Shown: one piece after another, positions 42,564 to 54,393 of the stretch | Layout of the letters: the number at the start of each line of letters is the position of its first letter | Position numbering within the stretch: position 1 is the first letter of the stretch | From: Beta vulgaris subsp. vulgaris | Lineage: Eukaryota > Streptophyta > Magnoliopsida > Caryophyllales > Amaranthaceae | Reading direction: 5' to 3' | DNA: 64,000 bases | Assembly: GCF_026745355.1 (NCBI RefSeq) | Contig: NC_079202.1 | Span: 10,279,487-10,343,486, forward strand | Notes under the pieces: generated by a model | The model's database searches: none | What the model saw: the letters and a program-made list of their open reading frames with translations, nothing else | Told to the model about the DNA's origin: nothing | Made by a program: the position numbers and the translations under genes

Positions 42564-43462
42564 GGGGGCGTTTGGTTTGGGGGAAACTGGAAAGGGAAAG
42601 GGAATGGAACCTCTTGATTCCCTTTTATGTTGTTTGTTTTGGAGGTTTCTTTTCTCCTTCTTTCCCCTCATTACCCTCAAATCCCTCTAATTTGATTACC
42701 CACACCCCCCCCCCCAAAGGTTTCACATTCCCTTTCTTTGACTCACCATAGACCACCTCCTTGACCATCCAACCACCACCACCAAACCATCACAACCTAA
42801 CCCAATCATTACCACCACTAACCGGCCACCACCCAACCGCCACCATCCAACCACTTCTTTGACCACCCACCCGCCGGCAACCCTAACCCAACCATCAAAA
42901 CCCTAACCCAACCACCAAAACCCTAACCCAACCACTGTTTGATGCTCTGTTTTTAGAGACATGCTGGCGGAAACAGCAGCGGCGGTTGGCGCGACAACAG
43001 GGGACGAGAGCGGAGAAGAGTACGAGGGTTGCGGGGGAAATGCCACGCAGGGTAGAGGGTGGCGGGCGGGCGCGACAACAGGGGAGGAGAGCGGAGAAGA
43101 GTATGAGGGTGGCGTGCGGACGCGACAACAGGGGAGGAGAGCGGAGAAGAGTACGAGGGTGGCGGGCGGACGTGGCGCAGGGGAGGGGGAACGAGAGGAC
43201 GCGACGCATGGGAGAGGGTGGCGGGCGGCGAGAAGAGGAGGGAGAGGTGCGGCGGCTCACGACGCTACTGGGTGGGGAGAGGGTGGCGGTGGAACTACAA
43301 GGGAGGAGGAACTGGTGGTGCTGTGGTGGAAGAGAGATAGAAGGAAGAAAAAGAATTTATACCAACCAAACAACACTTAACATCTAAGGGTTTTGCTTTT
43401 CTTTCCCTCTCTACCCCTTTCTTGATTCCATTCCCTTTACCCCATAACAACCAAACGCCCCC
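42564..43462. mobile_element. PIF/Harbinger-type MITE, 899 bp
   Basis: GGGGGCGTTTGGTT and its exact inverse AACCAAACGCCCCC, with TAA at 42561-42563 and 43463-43465. The interior has CCACC-rich DNA, three AACCCTAACCCAACC words at 42880-42935 and a GA-rich tandem array. Two overlapping ORFs of about 135 codons come from the array and show no recognised domain. Confidence 0.9.
42985..43185. repeat. Tandem array with GCGACAACAGGGGA and GCGGAGAAGAGTA
   Basis: A unit of roughly 50-70 bases (GCGACAACAGGGGAGGAGAG, then CGGAGAAGAGTACGAGGGT) occurs about three times, with one copy lengthened. In the MITE. Confidence 0.8.
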
Positions 43463-43623
43463 TAAGTCTAATTCTCTCTGAAATCTGGTTGTTCCTCACA
43501 TAATAAAATATTCTCTCTCTGTCCATGGACGTAGTCAAATTGGTAAATCACGTAAATCTGATGTCTTATTTTCATTGTCTTGCATTCATTATTTGTTTCT
43601 CTCTCACGTCTGTCATAACAAAT

Positions 43624-43636
43624 TGGTACCAAGAGC
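43624..43636 (+). other. Degenerate primer binding site of the copia element
   Basis: TGGTACCAAGAGC three bases after the LTR end resembles the initiator Met tRNA complement TGGTATCAGAGC. Confidence 0.6.
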
Positions 43637-43660
43637 TTTGGGTTTGATCTGTGTGAGAAA

Positions 43661-43872
43661 GATGTTTGAGATGAATGTGAAGATTGATAAAATTCACTGG
43701 GAGGAATAGTTTCAGTTTGTGGCAAATCAAGATGCGGGCTATACTGAAGCAACAAGGGTCGTGGGCACCGTTGGCAAAGAAGTCAACGGATTCAGTCACC
43801 GTTGAGATGGAAGTTATGGAGGAATTCCGTCATGCAAATCTGACAAAACTTGCTCCCCGCCCGAAGAACTGA
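43661..43872 (+). pseudogene. Ty1/copia gag, N-terminal fragment
   Basis: The frame IKFTGRNSFSLWQIKMRAIL followed by KQQGSWAPLA matches the start of copia gag (K-F-G-N-SLWK-KM-L-QQG-W). An upstream Met in another frame suggests a frameshift near 43690. It is lost at 43863. Confidence 0.75.
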
Positions 43873-45560
43873 CGGGAGCTCCTCCGTCCACATAATGGTT
43901 TGCCCAAAGAATTGACGGGATCTCCTCCGCCCACTTACCTTTGGTTGCCTTTAGACGCCTTTTAATAACTTTGATGATTGACTTGTTACTCGATTCGGCT
44001 TGTCCGTTGGTCTGTGGATACCTCGGCGTCACAATACTTGGTTGTATGTTCCATTTTTTTAGGAAGTTGCGTGTGGGTGTACTGATGAATTGGGAGCCGT
44101 TGTAGCAGATTATCTCCAACGGAACGCCCAATCTGCAAATTATATTTCGCCAAATAAAAGTAATAACTTCTTTGTCGTGTACCTGGGTGAATGAGTCGAC
44201 CTCAATCCATTCTGAAAAGTAATCCATCAGCGCTGACATGAATACTTTTTGGCCCGGCGCTTGAGGCAACTTGCCGACGAAATCCATTGCCCACCTCATG
44301 AAGGGACATGAGGTAATAGTTGGATGTAGCTTTTCTGTTGGTTTATTAGACATGGCAGCATGTCGTTGGCAAGCATCACATTTCTTGGCGTATTCATTGG
44401 CGTCACGTCTCAACGTTGGCTAGTAGTATCCCGTTCTCAAGGTTCAGTTGGATAAACTACGTCCACCTGAATGGTTACCGCAACTCTCGTCGTGCATCTC
44501 TTGAAGTACTTGTTTACATTCGTCGCCATCGAGGCAAGATAAGTAAGGCTCTGCAATGAACTTACAAAAAAGTATGTCGTCAATCAGAGTATATATTGAA
44601 GATTTAAAGCGTACCTTTCTAGCTTGTAGTATGTCGTCTAGATTTATATCGTCCTTGAGATATGAGATGATTGGCACCTTCCAATTGGTGGACGGTGTCG
44701 TTGTTATTTCGTTGATGTCGACGTCGCTTGCTAATCGATCGATCGACGTCGTTACTAAGTGACCTATAGGTATGTTAACTATGTTCTTGAATCCTGATTT
44801 CCTCATAGTCGAGCCAATATCTAATGGCTAATGTGTCCGCCTGCGTATTTTGATGCCTTGGGATCTGATGGATGTTAAAGCTTGCAAAATATTTTACCTT
44901 TGACTAGATCGCTTCCAGGTAAGCCGTCATCTTGGATTCTTTGGCGGCGAATTCTCCTTTGGTTTGGCTAACTATCAACAACGAGTCGTTGTAGGCTTCA
45001 ACGTTGGTGGCTTTCAGATCTTTAGCTAAAGTCAACCCAGCTAACAATGCTTCATATTCTGCTTCGTTGTTTGTAGCTTTGAAATCACAGCTAATAGCTC
45101 GGGCTATAGTGTCCCCTTGTGGCAACTTCAGCAGTATACCTAGTCCGGCGCCTCGAAAATTCGAGGATCCATCTACATGAAACACCCATTTCGTATTAAC
45201 TGTGTTAACATCTAGCATACTTACCTCAATTTGTGCCGACGCCTTTAGTTGTGGGCTGAAGTCAAGCCACAAAATCTGCTAAGGCTTGTAATTTTATCAT
45301 CGTTTGGGGATGATACATGATGTCATAACTACTAAGAGTAATTCATCCTTCATGTCAGTTATGGACGTCTCAAGATTGACTTAATAGGATAGTTCGTTAG
45401 TCTTTACATGTATTGCATGGAAGCAATAACTAGTGCCAAGACAAGTTTTTCTAATGATGAATACCTGGTTTCGACGTCGACGAGGGATTTACTTACATAA
45501 TAAATAAACAATTGTCTCTCTGGACCTTCCCTAGCCAGAATGGCACTAACTGATGATTCA
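43863..45560 (-). pseudogene. Tat-lineage Ty3/gypsy pol fragment: RNase H, second (archaeal-type) RNase H, integrase
   Basis: Read on - from 45560. The end of the RT-linked RNase H is visible as ERQLFIYYVSKSLVDVETRY and, further on, IKLQALADFV. Next comes the extra RNase H with WVFHVDGSSNFRGAGLGILL and KATNNEAEYEALLAGL (about 45190-45040). Integrase follows: KKCDACQRHAAMSNKP (zinc part), PFMRWAMDFVG with a catalytic Asp, LEIICYNGSQF where SDNG is usual, and TNGQAESSNK with the Glu. A dual RNase H is a hallmark of the Tat lineage. Broken by stops, a lost catalytic Asp context and a small duplication at 43868-43945. No LTR found. Confidence 0.85.
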
Positions 45561-46557
45561 AACTTTTAGCACCTTAAATTGAGATGTTATATTTAATAAC
45601 AATTCAATTTTAGTCAATTTTTTAGCTTAAATTTTTTTAAATTCTTACCCCAAACACGACTATTTTATTTTAGTTGACTTAACATTTTAGCACCTAGTCA
45701 TTTAAGGTGACTTACACGTGTTGCCAAATGGAGTCTTGGTGGGCACTGTTCATAACTAGGTACCCAAAGTTTCAGAGATATGCGAGCAGTTGAAAAGGCA
45801 ACTCGTAACCCAAACTCAAACCCGGGAAAACTGGGCACCTGCAAGCCGAGATACTTGATGCTCCCTCCGGTCTTTATTAGTTTAGTCCTATTCCTTTTTG
45901 GGATGTCCCTTATTAGTTTACCCAATTTTTTTGTTTCTATGTTTGAAATAGGAGTAGTTCGGAGTCAGGTTATAGGGTACTCTGCTTGATACTTTCATAC
46001 TTTCCTTTTGTTTAAAGAAAATTCATTGAATCAACACTCATAGTGATATCACTAGGTAAAGAGCAAATCCAACAAACTCGAGTTACTTCAAGGGGAGGTA
46101 GAGAATATGATACGAGAATAACCAATTTTGGGGTTGAGGGTAAAAGATACGATCAAATTTTAGAATTCAAGGAGGAAAATGAAGAAACAAAAGGAAAATT
46201 TTGATCTAATATTCGACTTCATCCTATTGGTCGTGTCTCCAGCGTCTTGCAGTCGCTTCTCCACCGTATCAAGCAATGGATTTTCAAATTTAGATAATAT
46301 TGTAGTAACTGTAAAGATTTATTAGTGGTATGCTTGAATAAAAAATTAACTACTATGACCAGTATCACGATTTATGCGATAAGAATGAGGCGTGTAGAAA
46401 AACTGGAAGAAAAGGAAGTATTCATTTTGGGATATGAGGAACTTAGAGCTTGGATAGGCGTCTCATTGTGATAGGTCGAAATGATCTTTTATAGAAGCAT
46501 TTTTTATATTTTACGCAAAAAGTTAAAAAACATACGCTGAATTTCGGTACCAACTTA
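45561..46557. other. Non-genic stretch with a truncated Stowaway end
   Basis: GCTCCCTCCGGTCTTTATTAG near 45861 is a Stowaway-type left end without a matching right end. The rest is AT-rich with no recognised gene. Confidence 0.5.
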
Positions 46558-47961
46558 GGCTATGTTTGATTCACCTGAAATTTTCTGATCTGAACTTATC
46601 TGATCTGATCTGATCTGATCTGAACTTATTTTTTCTGATCTGATCTGATCTGAACTTATTTTTTCTGATCTGATCTGATCTGAACTTATTTTTTCTGATC
46701 TGATCTGATCTGATCTGATCTGATCTGATCTGAACTGATCTGATCTGATCTGATCTGAACTGATGTGATTTACAAGATCTTATCTTATATAAAATATATT
46801 ATTACTATTATATTATTACTTTGTAAATCATTATTATGCAATACATTATAAGATCTTCTTTATAGTATTACTATTATTATCATTTTATTTCTATTACAAC
46901 TTTTACACAACTTTTATTAATAATAATAATAATTATTATTATCATTATTATAAGCACAGCAATAATAATTATAATCATAATTATTATTATTACTAAAAAT
47001 AATTATATAACTCAAGTCATTATTTTATAAGAGCACTTATACAATGTTATTCACACTTTCCCTTAAAAAAAAGTTTCACACTTGAGAAGTCGCAAACTCA
47101 ACTCTTTTTTTTCCATATAAAATAGAATAAGATATACAAACAACTATGACTTGAGCAAAAAATAAATAAATATCGTGCAACTTCAAATAGCTAGAGAGAT
47201 TTGGAATTCGGTAGGAAGAGGTATACCGAATCTAAATTTATAATTTGTATCTCACACTTAGCTTATTTTGAAATGTAATCCGAACTTAGTAGTTTCGTTG
47301 TCATGAATTTGAGATATCATATTTTATATATTTCTTATTTTTGCATCAATCTTATGTTCTTAACACGTGGCTTTTAATTTTCTATTATTTAATAACAACA
47401 AAATAACTTAATATAATAATAACAATGACATTTATAATGGTAACAACAAGATTAATAATAATTACCAATATTAATAATTATAAGTACAACAACAACAACA
47501 ATAATAATTCTTTTGAACAAATGTACTAGTAAATAATAATACTCCCTTTGTATTTTTTTATCTTTCTCACTTAGAATCTTGACACTATTCACAATTAGAG
47601 ATAATCTTTTAGATTTTTCTCAATATATAAGAAAAAATATAGTCATGTGGGGTCTTGTTTGATTCGTCTCAATGAGTACTTTATTAATATTCAATTATTA
47701 TAATTTTTATTAATATGTAGTGAAAGATATTTAATAATAATGAGTTTTTAAATATAAGCATGATATGATCTGAACTGATCTGATCTGATCTGATCTGGTC
47801 TGATCTGATCTGATCTGATCTGATCTGATCTGATCTGATCTGAACTTATTTTTTCTGATCTGATCTGATCTGAACTTATTTTTTCTGATCTGATCTGATC
47901 TGATCTGATCTGATCTGATTAGATCTGAAATAAGCAAAAATAAGGTGAACTGAACATAGCC
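46558..47961. mobile_element. PIF/Harbinger MITE with long (TCTGA)n arrays, long copy
   Basis: GGCTATGTTTGATTCACCTGAA and inverted GGTGAACTGAACATAGCC, flanked by TTA (46555-46557 and 47962-47964). (TCTGA)n arrays at 46585-46760 and 47767-47930 are much longer than in the copy at 22234. About 0.8 kb of AT-rich sequence (46790-47600) is absent from the short copy and includes a Stowaway-like start near 47542. Outside that stretch the two copies share the same core. Confidence 0.9.
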
Positions 47962-47964
47962 TTA

Positions 47965-48536
47965 TACCAAAGGTCAACAAAATTGGTACCAATACCAAAA
48001 TTACTCTCATTTTGATACCTAGTGTATGAACTTTGGTATCAACTTTGAGTTTTGAAACCAATTGTACTTAATTGCCACCAAGTATACTTACTTTGTTATC
48101 AACTTTGAACTTTGGTATCACTAATACCCTCCTTTGGTACAACTCTTACTTTGGTACTTTCAAATTACTTTGGTACATCCTGTGAGAAGCCAAATGACCT
48201 CACACGATGAGATGTCAAGAGTTTCTTTAAATAGCACTAAAGCAGTAGATGATCTTTTTGTGGTTTTGGTAAATGACAAAAAGCACTAAAGCAGTAGATT
48301 TTTTTTTGAAAAAAAAAAAACAAAAGTATCAAGTACGCGGTTCGATTGAAAAAATATCAGCCCCTGACCAGATCCGCTTTTCCCACGCCAGTTACCATTA
48401 AAAAAAATGAGAGATTCATTTTATTACCAGATTTTTAAGTGTGGGTCATTGGGTCAACGAATCAACATGTTAAATTTTTCTGGTCAGGTTTTCTTTTAAA
48501 CACCCTACTTCTATCTTGTGTGCGTACAAATATCAT
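47965..48536. other. Non-genic stretch
   Basis: At 47965-48180 the word ACTTTGGTA and variants recur (TTTGGTATCAACTTTG, TACTTTGGTAC), a loose short repeat. No gene. Confidence 0.5.
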
Positions 48537-48545
48537 ATTTATATA

Positions 48546-49508
48546 GGATTTTTTAACTAGAATAATACAAACTTTTGACCATTCTCTCGCAATAACACAA
48601 ACTTTTTATTATTATGTAATATAACAAACTTTTACATCGAAATTCCTATAATAAGTCAATGTGACTTGTAACCTGTAAAACATGTCAAAATTAAGTTACA
48701 AAATCATCTTTCTTCTTTCTCCCTCCTCCCCCAACCCTCCACCCGCCTGAACCACTTCTGCCCCTCACCCACCCCACAACCACCACCAAAACCACCCACT
48801 GAACATAGCCACCTCTCCGCACCACCCATCCGCCGTCTTCCTCCTTATCTCGCTGCACTCTCTCGTCTCTCACCTCTCTCTCTTTCTCTCGGTCTCTTTC
48901 TTCCTCCTCTGCGTGAAGCTACCGCGAGGCTACCCCCACCTTGATGACCTACTGCCGCCACGAATTGATGGCCCTTCCCCGCAGCCACCAACAAAAATCC
49001 CATCCTTCTCCCACGAATACCACCACCTCCTAAGCATCACCACCACACAAGAACTCAAATTTGGGTCGCGTCTTTGGAGTTCCAGTGAGGAGCTCAAGTC
49101 TGGTGGTGCTTTTCTAGGAAAGGGGGGTGGTTTTCGGGGATGGGGGAGTGCGGGAGGTTTCGGGAATAAAGGAGTGCGGGGGCTTGGGGGTTTTCAGTGG
49201 TGGAGCAGTATAGAGGGATTTCTTAGTGGGTGGGTAGAGGTAGGGGAGGGTAAGAGTTCAATGGCTGGTGGGGGGGGGGGGGGGAGCAAGGGAGAGAAAA
49301 AGAAAAAAAATCTATTAGTTGAACAAAAATTAAAATCCACCGATAAAGTTGTGACAAAAGTCCCGATCAACCAGTTTATCAGGATGCATCCGATTTTGTC
49401 TTACTATAAGAATTTTTGATGAAAAGTTTGTCATATTACATAATAATCAAAAGTTTGTATTACTATGAAGGAACGGTTAAAAGTTTGTATTATTTAGTTA
49501 AAAAATTC
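48546..49508. mobile_element. Mutator-type element with long terminal inverted repeats
   Basis: A 9-bp duplication, ATTTATATA, lies at 48537-48545 and 49509-49517. The terminal repeats start GGATTTTTTAACTAGAATAA and, inverted, GAATTTTTTAACTAAATAA. The match continues for about 90 bases (ATACAAACTTTTGACC, TATTATGTAATAT, ACAAACTTTT). Between them is a GC-rich core at about 48715-49300 unlike the AT-rich ends, which might be captured host DNA. No transposase. Confidence 0.85.
48913..49419 (+). other. 168-codon ORF in the Mutator-type element, unrecognised
   Basis: An uninterrupted frame that is Pro/His-rich at the start (LDDLLPPRIDGPSPQPP), Gly-rich in the middle, with a poly-Gly tract from a G run at 49270, then a Lys-rich part, and ending in the right terminal repeat. 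No domain recognised. Composition suggests a chance ORF in GC-rich DNA or a fragment of captured 5'-exon sequence; there is no sign of splice sites. Confidence 0.3.
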
Positions 49509-49875
49509 ATTTATATACGAGTACATTATTTTTGTTTTTGTGAGAACTGAGAAAGCAAGAGAGTTATGGAAGATCTCAAGTCTCAATTGTCTAAAGGTGA
49601 TTACAACAAACTATTCTAAATGACTCACTAAGGAAAATTCTGTGCTGTCTAATCTCAAGCACATAAAAAAGTTCAAGGTATAAATTATTTTTCAAGTTTC
49701 GAGCCTTTCATGGGATCATAATGCCCACTTTTTTTTTCTAGCAAAAAAAATATTCAAAAAGAAAAAATGAGTTGATGTGAAAGATGTTGTAAATTTAAGT
49801 GAAAAGTCCAATGACTAACCACCATGTGCGGCAAAAATGCAAAAAGACATAGAATACGTTGTAATTCATTTTATA

Positions 49876-50077
49876 CTAGTCTTATATGCACGCGATGCGT
49901 GTAAAAGCAAATAAAAGATGGTGGTAAAAGTTATTAATTGCAATTTTTCCATTCACTATATCTATTTTTCTTTTATTTAAAAAAAATTGAGAAGTTATAG
50001 TTGATTTTTAATTAGAGGTATAATGGTAAAAAATAGTAGACATCAAAATTCTCAAAAATTCCCATATATGATAGAGA
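49876..50077 (-). mobile_element. Minimal Helitron, 202 bp
   Basis: On -, it starts TCTCTATCATATATGGG after an A. It ends with an imperfect hairpin (ACACGCATCGCGTG) and ATATAAGACTAG, followed by T. Insertion between A and T, the TC start and the CTAG end fit a Helitron. Nothing coded. Confidence 0.7.
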
Positions 50078-51441
50078 TTTTCTCACTCCTCACTCCAAGA
50101 CCCTTTCTAAAAGTTCACACTTAGCACTTTGCATTAGAGTAAGAAGCAATTTGGAACTTAGTTGGAAGCGAAGTCCTGATGTATCAGATTTACAGAAATG
50201 GGGTTGCATTAGAAAAAAAAAAAAAAAAAAGATCTACAGAAATAGGCGGGAAAAAGTACTAGAGAAAGAGAAAGGGAAAGAAAAGAAGAGAAAAAAAAAT
50301 GGAACTCTTTATTGGAATATCCTTGCTACCTACAACAAAGTAACACAGTAACACAGATCACGAAGCTCTATACATCTCACCCGTAATTCACACTGAAGCA
50401 ACAGTGCATATGCCTGAAAATTGACGTAATGTGTACCACATGGCACATGCAGAAAGAACGATGACGCAAGAGAATAGTACATAGTATGTATACCTCATAT
50501 TATAAGGTACTATAATTTTGAAATACTCATTAGAATCGATATATTGCTAATGTGCAAGTTAGTAATGGAGGTTGGAGCCATGCAGGCAGTTGCACTGGGA
50601 CTTGGGCACTCTTGAACAAGTTCTCGGACTGCAAGATATAAAAACCAAAATCGATAGCACAATGATAACCTGCCAAAGGATCAAATTTAATGAACGATAT
50701 AGCAGAAATTGACAAGCATCTTGTTTGGGAGATCATCTTTTTTTTTTTTTACGAGCTTGTCTTAGCAGAAATTTGATCTGTACAAATAGGCACGGCACCT
50801 CCAGATCGTAAGTGAAGCTTCTCTCTATGAAAGCTACAAAACTACTTACAACATGTATCCCTTTCTTGTAAAGTCTGTCCAGAAACAGGAAAGTAATCTG
50901 GTAATAAGCTATTGGCGAAAACTAAGCCATGATAATTATCCAGTAGGTGCACTTAAATAATCATTATATGCAAGTATGAAGCAGAAAGTTGTATAAAAAC
51001 AACAATACGGCTCAATTTAAAATCCAAAAATAACTTTATCTATCCCATTACAACGAAACATGATCCTCACAGTGACATTCCATTGACACACAGAACAGTT
51101 AATGAGAGACTCATATTAGCTCCTAGACTCATTCTTGATAAACACATATGTGCAAGTAGTGTTATGCACAGGGCTGAGCAGAAAAGTAGAAAACTAAAAA
51201 ATAAAGACCTCTCGATGATTTTTAGATACATGTATAATTTGAAAATTAAGCCAAACTCTCAGTTGCTATCAGAGGTTTCCCGTGAAGTCTATGTACCATG
51301 TATAAATACATGGGAAAGATAAGTTTTCCTAACTACTTCCAAATTCCAACTATATCCTACGCTTGCTTCTGGAAAAGCCAAAGATAGGATACATGATGTA
51401 TTTAAAAGTCAAAATTAAGGTAGATTACCTCAGCAGCAGAC
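50078..51441. other. P4H 3' flank and intergenic sequence
   Basis: Non-coding sequence downstream of the P4H stop (51442). Part of it is presumably the 3' UTR. An A run at 50212-50230 and purine-rich DNA at 50230-50300. No other gene recognised. Confidence 0.4.
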
Positions 51442-53572
51442 CTAGACCCTATATTCCTCAACGTGCATCCATTTTGTAGATGACCACTTGTTTCCTTTAA
51501 TAACTGGGCAGCCACCTGCAACACATCAAGACAGCATCATAATCATTCGAGTAAGCAGGGTCAACAATGGCTAAAGCTACTGTTTGAAGTACAACAAACA
51601 ACATCATAAGAGAAGGTCAAGGCACTGCTGCAAAACTACTGCCAAAACAAGAGGGGTCGCGTTTTGTCAATTTTGTTAACAGGGAGCTCAAATAGACTAA
51701 CCATGCAGACTGGAAGAATCTAATGTTGCATCAGGCCTCATACTCCAGAAGAGTAAGGCATCGCCCATTTTTGGTCTCACAGAGAGGCCCCTTTTACCGC
51801 ATTCAGATCGCTCATTCCACCCTGGCAGGGAACTGAAATTCCCTGGAGCAGCTGGGAAAACAGTCTCACCACCCTCTTCAACATCTGATCTGCATTGAAA
51901 ATGTCAGCAAATAATTAGAAGTGGAAATAAGTACACAATCAAAAAGGTCAAATAGAACTTCAATGCTAGTGAGCTATGGTGCCAAACCCATCCATTGCTG
52001 CAAGCTGAATTAGAGATCTTACAAATACATTAATACAGTGGCAATCCTTTGGCCTCCATTCTTTTTATTGAATTCATCAAGGAAGTAATCATAGTGAGGT
52101 TCGTACTTTTGACCTTCTTCATAGTGAAGAATTTGTAATCCCTCACCATGCTCTGTAAAAACAGATAAACGGAGAGGCAAGAAGAGTCATAATATCATAT
52201 ATATGGATCCTAATATTAAAGAAACCATTTAATCAGAAGACAAAATCCAGGTCTTTCAGGGAAACATATAGATATATACATCAGGACCAGCAGAAATAAA
52301 ATCATAAATCCAAAATTTTCCAATATCTACTATTTTTAAAAGACAAGAAATGCAAGAAGTTGAAGTCCTTAGTGAACGTTTTTAGGTGTTCCTTGCTGTG
52401 TGCATAGGTCTTTAAAGTCCACCTATACAAAATCCCAATATTTTTTAAAGCTATATATATCTATGATTAACTTCTGATTATATATGAAGCCTCAAATAGT
52501 TTCAATCTATCGTATGCAGTCTCTCTACAAGCCATCAGTTGTTGGAGGTATTGAGGTAACACTGCTAAATTTTGGCTTCCCCAAAATCCAAGCATAGTGA
52601 AACTTAACATAGGCATTATTTCTATTCTTGTTGTTGGATATTCTAGTCAAAGCATTGTTCTTAACTTATTTCACTAAATTTAATTTACAACCTGAACCTT
52701 GCTTCTTGTTACTGTTACACTTCTTAGGTTTTCTTGGGTCATTCACTTCTACTCTTTTGATGTCATTCAACAACAATTACACCTAATATTTAGACAAAAC
52801 AAATAAGGCATATTTGGTAAGTGGTTATGACTGATGGTAATGGACTAATGATAGTGCATGTATATGTTGTTTTGAAAGGCAAGTGCCTGGTCAATGTCCA
52901 TAATAATGGCACTCCATCACCAAATATCTACTTCATAAATTTGATCGAGCATTATAATGGATACATGGCTATTCTATATATATTAATATATGAATACATC
53001 ACCATGATCACAATTTAATACCGCCTATCAGAAGCGTTGCTATTCTCTGAAATGCAGCTTTTATGCTTGCCAAAAACAATTCCTGATCATGAAGTATTGA
53101 TAGGAAGGGAAGGGAAGGGGGGAGCATTGACCAACATAAAATCGTACAAGAAACACAGCTATTGCATCTCATACCTACAGGAATGAAGGTAAAATCTGCT
53201 ATTCTTTTCTCTATGTCCCTTATAATTTTGTCTTGACCTCTTCTCAGAAACATTCCAGAACTAGTGCGCACCCTGCACACGATGATTAAGACAGATGGCA
53301 TATGCTAAGTATTTTGTCAAAGAGACTACGTAAGATATGAAAAATGTATTAGCCTCCGCCCTCCAGTTGGCGAAATGAAGTAGATAATGGAAGAAACAAA
53401 TCAGCTACAATAATGCCAAATTCACAATTCATTAAGGCTTAACCATTGTATGTGAAATTGGTCAGTAGACAAACCTGCTGTCCTTACTCCGACCAGTTTT
53501 ACTATCAACAACAGTTGACTTCACCATATGGGGTGTTGCAAGGTCAATAAGATAATCGCATTCCTCCTTAGA
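51442..53572 (-). CDS. P4H: Prolyl 4-hydroxylase, catalytic C-terminal exons
   Basis: Five exons with consensus splice sites join in frame: 53475-53572, 53175-53272, 52023-52152, 51702-51889 and 51442-51515 (stop 51442-51444). They give about 195 residues, starting SKEECDYLIDLATPHM and ending STKWMHVEEYRV. The Fe(II)/2-oxoglutarate dioxygenase core is visible: YEPHYDYF supplies the H-x-D pair, SLHGGCPVIKGNKW supplies the distal His and the 2-oxoglutarate-binding Lys, and DVEEGGETVFP and GDALLFWS are family landmarks. Plant P4H of this type (near 290-300 residues) are ER/Golgi membrane-anchored and hydroxylate proline in cell-wall glycoproteins. The first exons (membrane anchor, E-P-R-A-F-Y-H-N-F region) were not found; they may lie beyond 64000, across the chromovirus at 54394-61248. 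No stop interrupts the exons. Confidence 0.92.
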
Positions 53573-54393
53573 CTGCAGAAATCAGAATCTAGAATCAACA
53601 TCTCGTAAACATAAAATTTACACACATACAAGCACAACAGCCCCCCTCCCCTCTCTGAAAAGGAAAGGGAACAAACACATTTACTACATGAAAGCTACTC
53701 GGAACTTAGCAGATGAGACCTCTTACCTCTACATGGCACGTGTCAATGGCCTTCAGGACACTTTATGTCTAAAGATAGTGCCAAAGAGTAACAGATGTCT
53801 AGCATCTATTACCTACCTCTAACACCTTTATGCACAGAGTGGCACCATTTAAATCTCACCAAGAATTATGATCATAAGAGAATGTCTTAAATCCCTCATT
53901 TCTCATTTACAATCCAAAAATTGTGACCTAGTAATATACATCATTGACAATACCTGCACCCTCTTACAGTTATCTTTAAGAAAATTTCTCATCTAGACAT
54001 GGGTATCCAGCCTCACAATTATCCCAAGCTCTGCAAACCCAAGATTATGATTTAAGTAAATTGGAACACCCTCTCTTCCACCAACCACTCCCCTCCTGAT
54101 GTTTGGAGTTTGGATTACCTCAGTTAGTCATTTCTATAGTTCACACAGCCAAAGGCCCAAAAGAAAGTAGCAGTCCACGCAGGTACCTCCTGATACTCTA
54201 GCACTATCTACTCCCAACACATCCTACAGGCCAAACAGATCATCAGAAAGGACTGAGATAGTAAAAGAAGGATGGAAGAATGATCAAGACATGACCAAAC
54301 TGCTTTCGGATGGCAAAGCACCAAGAAACTAACCCCACTAACTTAATTTAGGATTGCAGTGACATGAGAAAGATCAACCAGAGACTGGACATC
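53573..54393. other. P4H intron or 5' flank, no feature
   Basis: AT-rich, no exon or element recognised between the first P4H exon seen and the LTR of the old chromovirus. Confidence 0.4.

Larger units (their letters stand above)
42214..43870 (+). mobile_element. 5' end of a Ty1/copia element: LTR (split by a MITE), primer site, start of gag
   Basis: An LTR-like block ends TCTGTCATAACA at 43620. It is followed at once by a primer-site-like TGGTACCAAGAGC and, after a short leader, by a gag frame. The LTR start is ambiguous (TGTTCTAAG near 42214 or TGTTGCTGAG near 42172). The MITE at 42564-43462 splits it. Downstream the element is cut off at about 43863 by Tat-type sequence on the other strand. 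Confidence 0.6.

Noticed and set aside
42880..42935. AAACCCTAACCC-like words as an interstitial telomere repeat
   Set aside because: Only three imperfect words in CCA-rich DNA within a MITE, not a perfect TTTAGGG array.
42961..43387. Two overlapping ORFs of 139 and 133 codons on +, and one on -
   Set aside because: They lie within a GC-rich tandem array inside a MITE; open frames in three registers over a repeat are expected. No domain seen.
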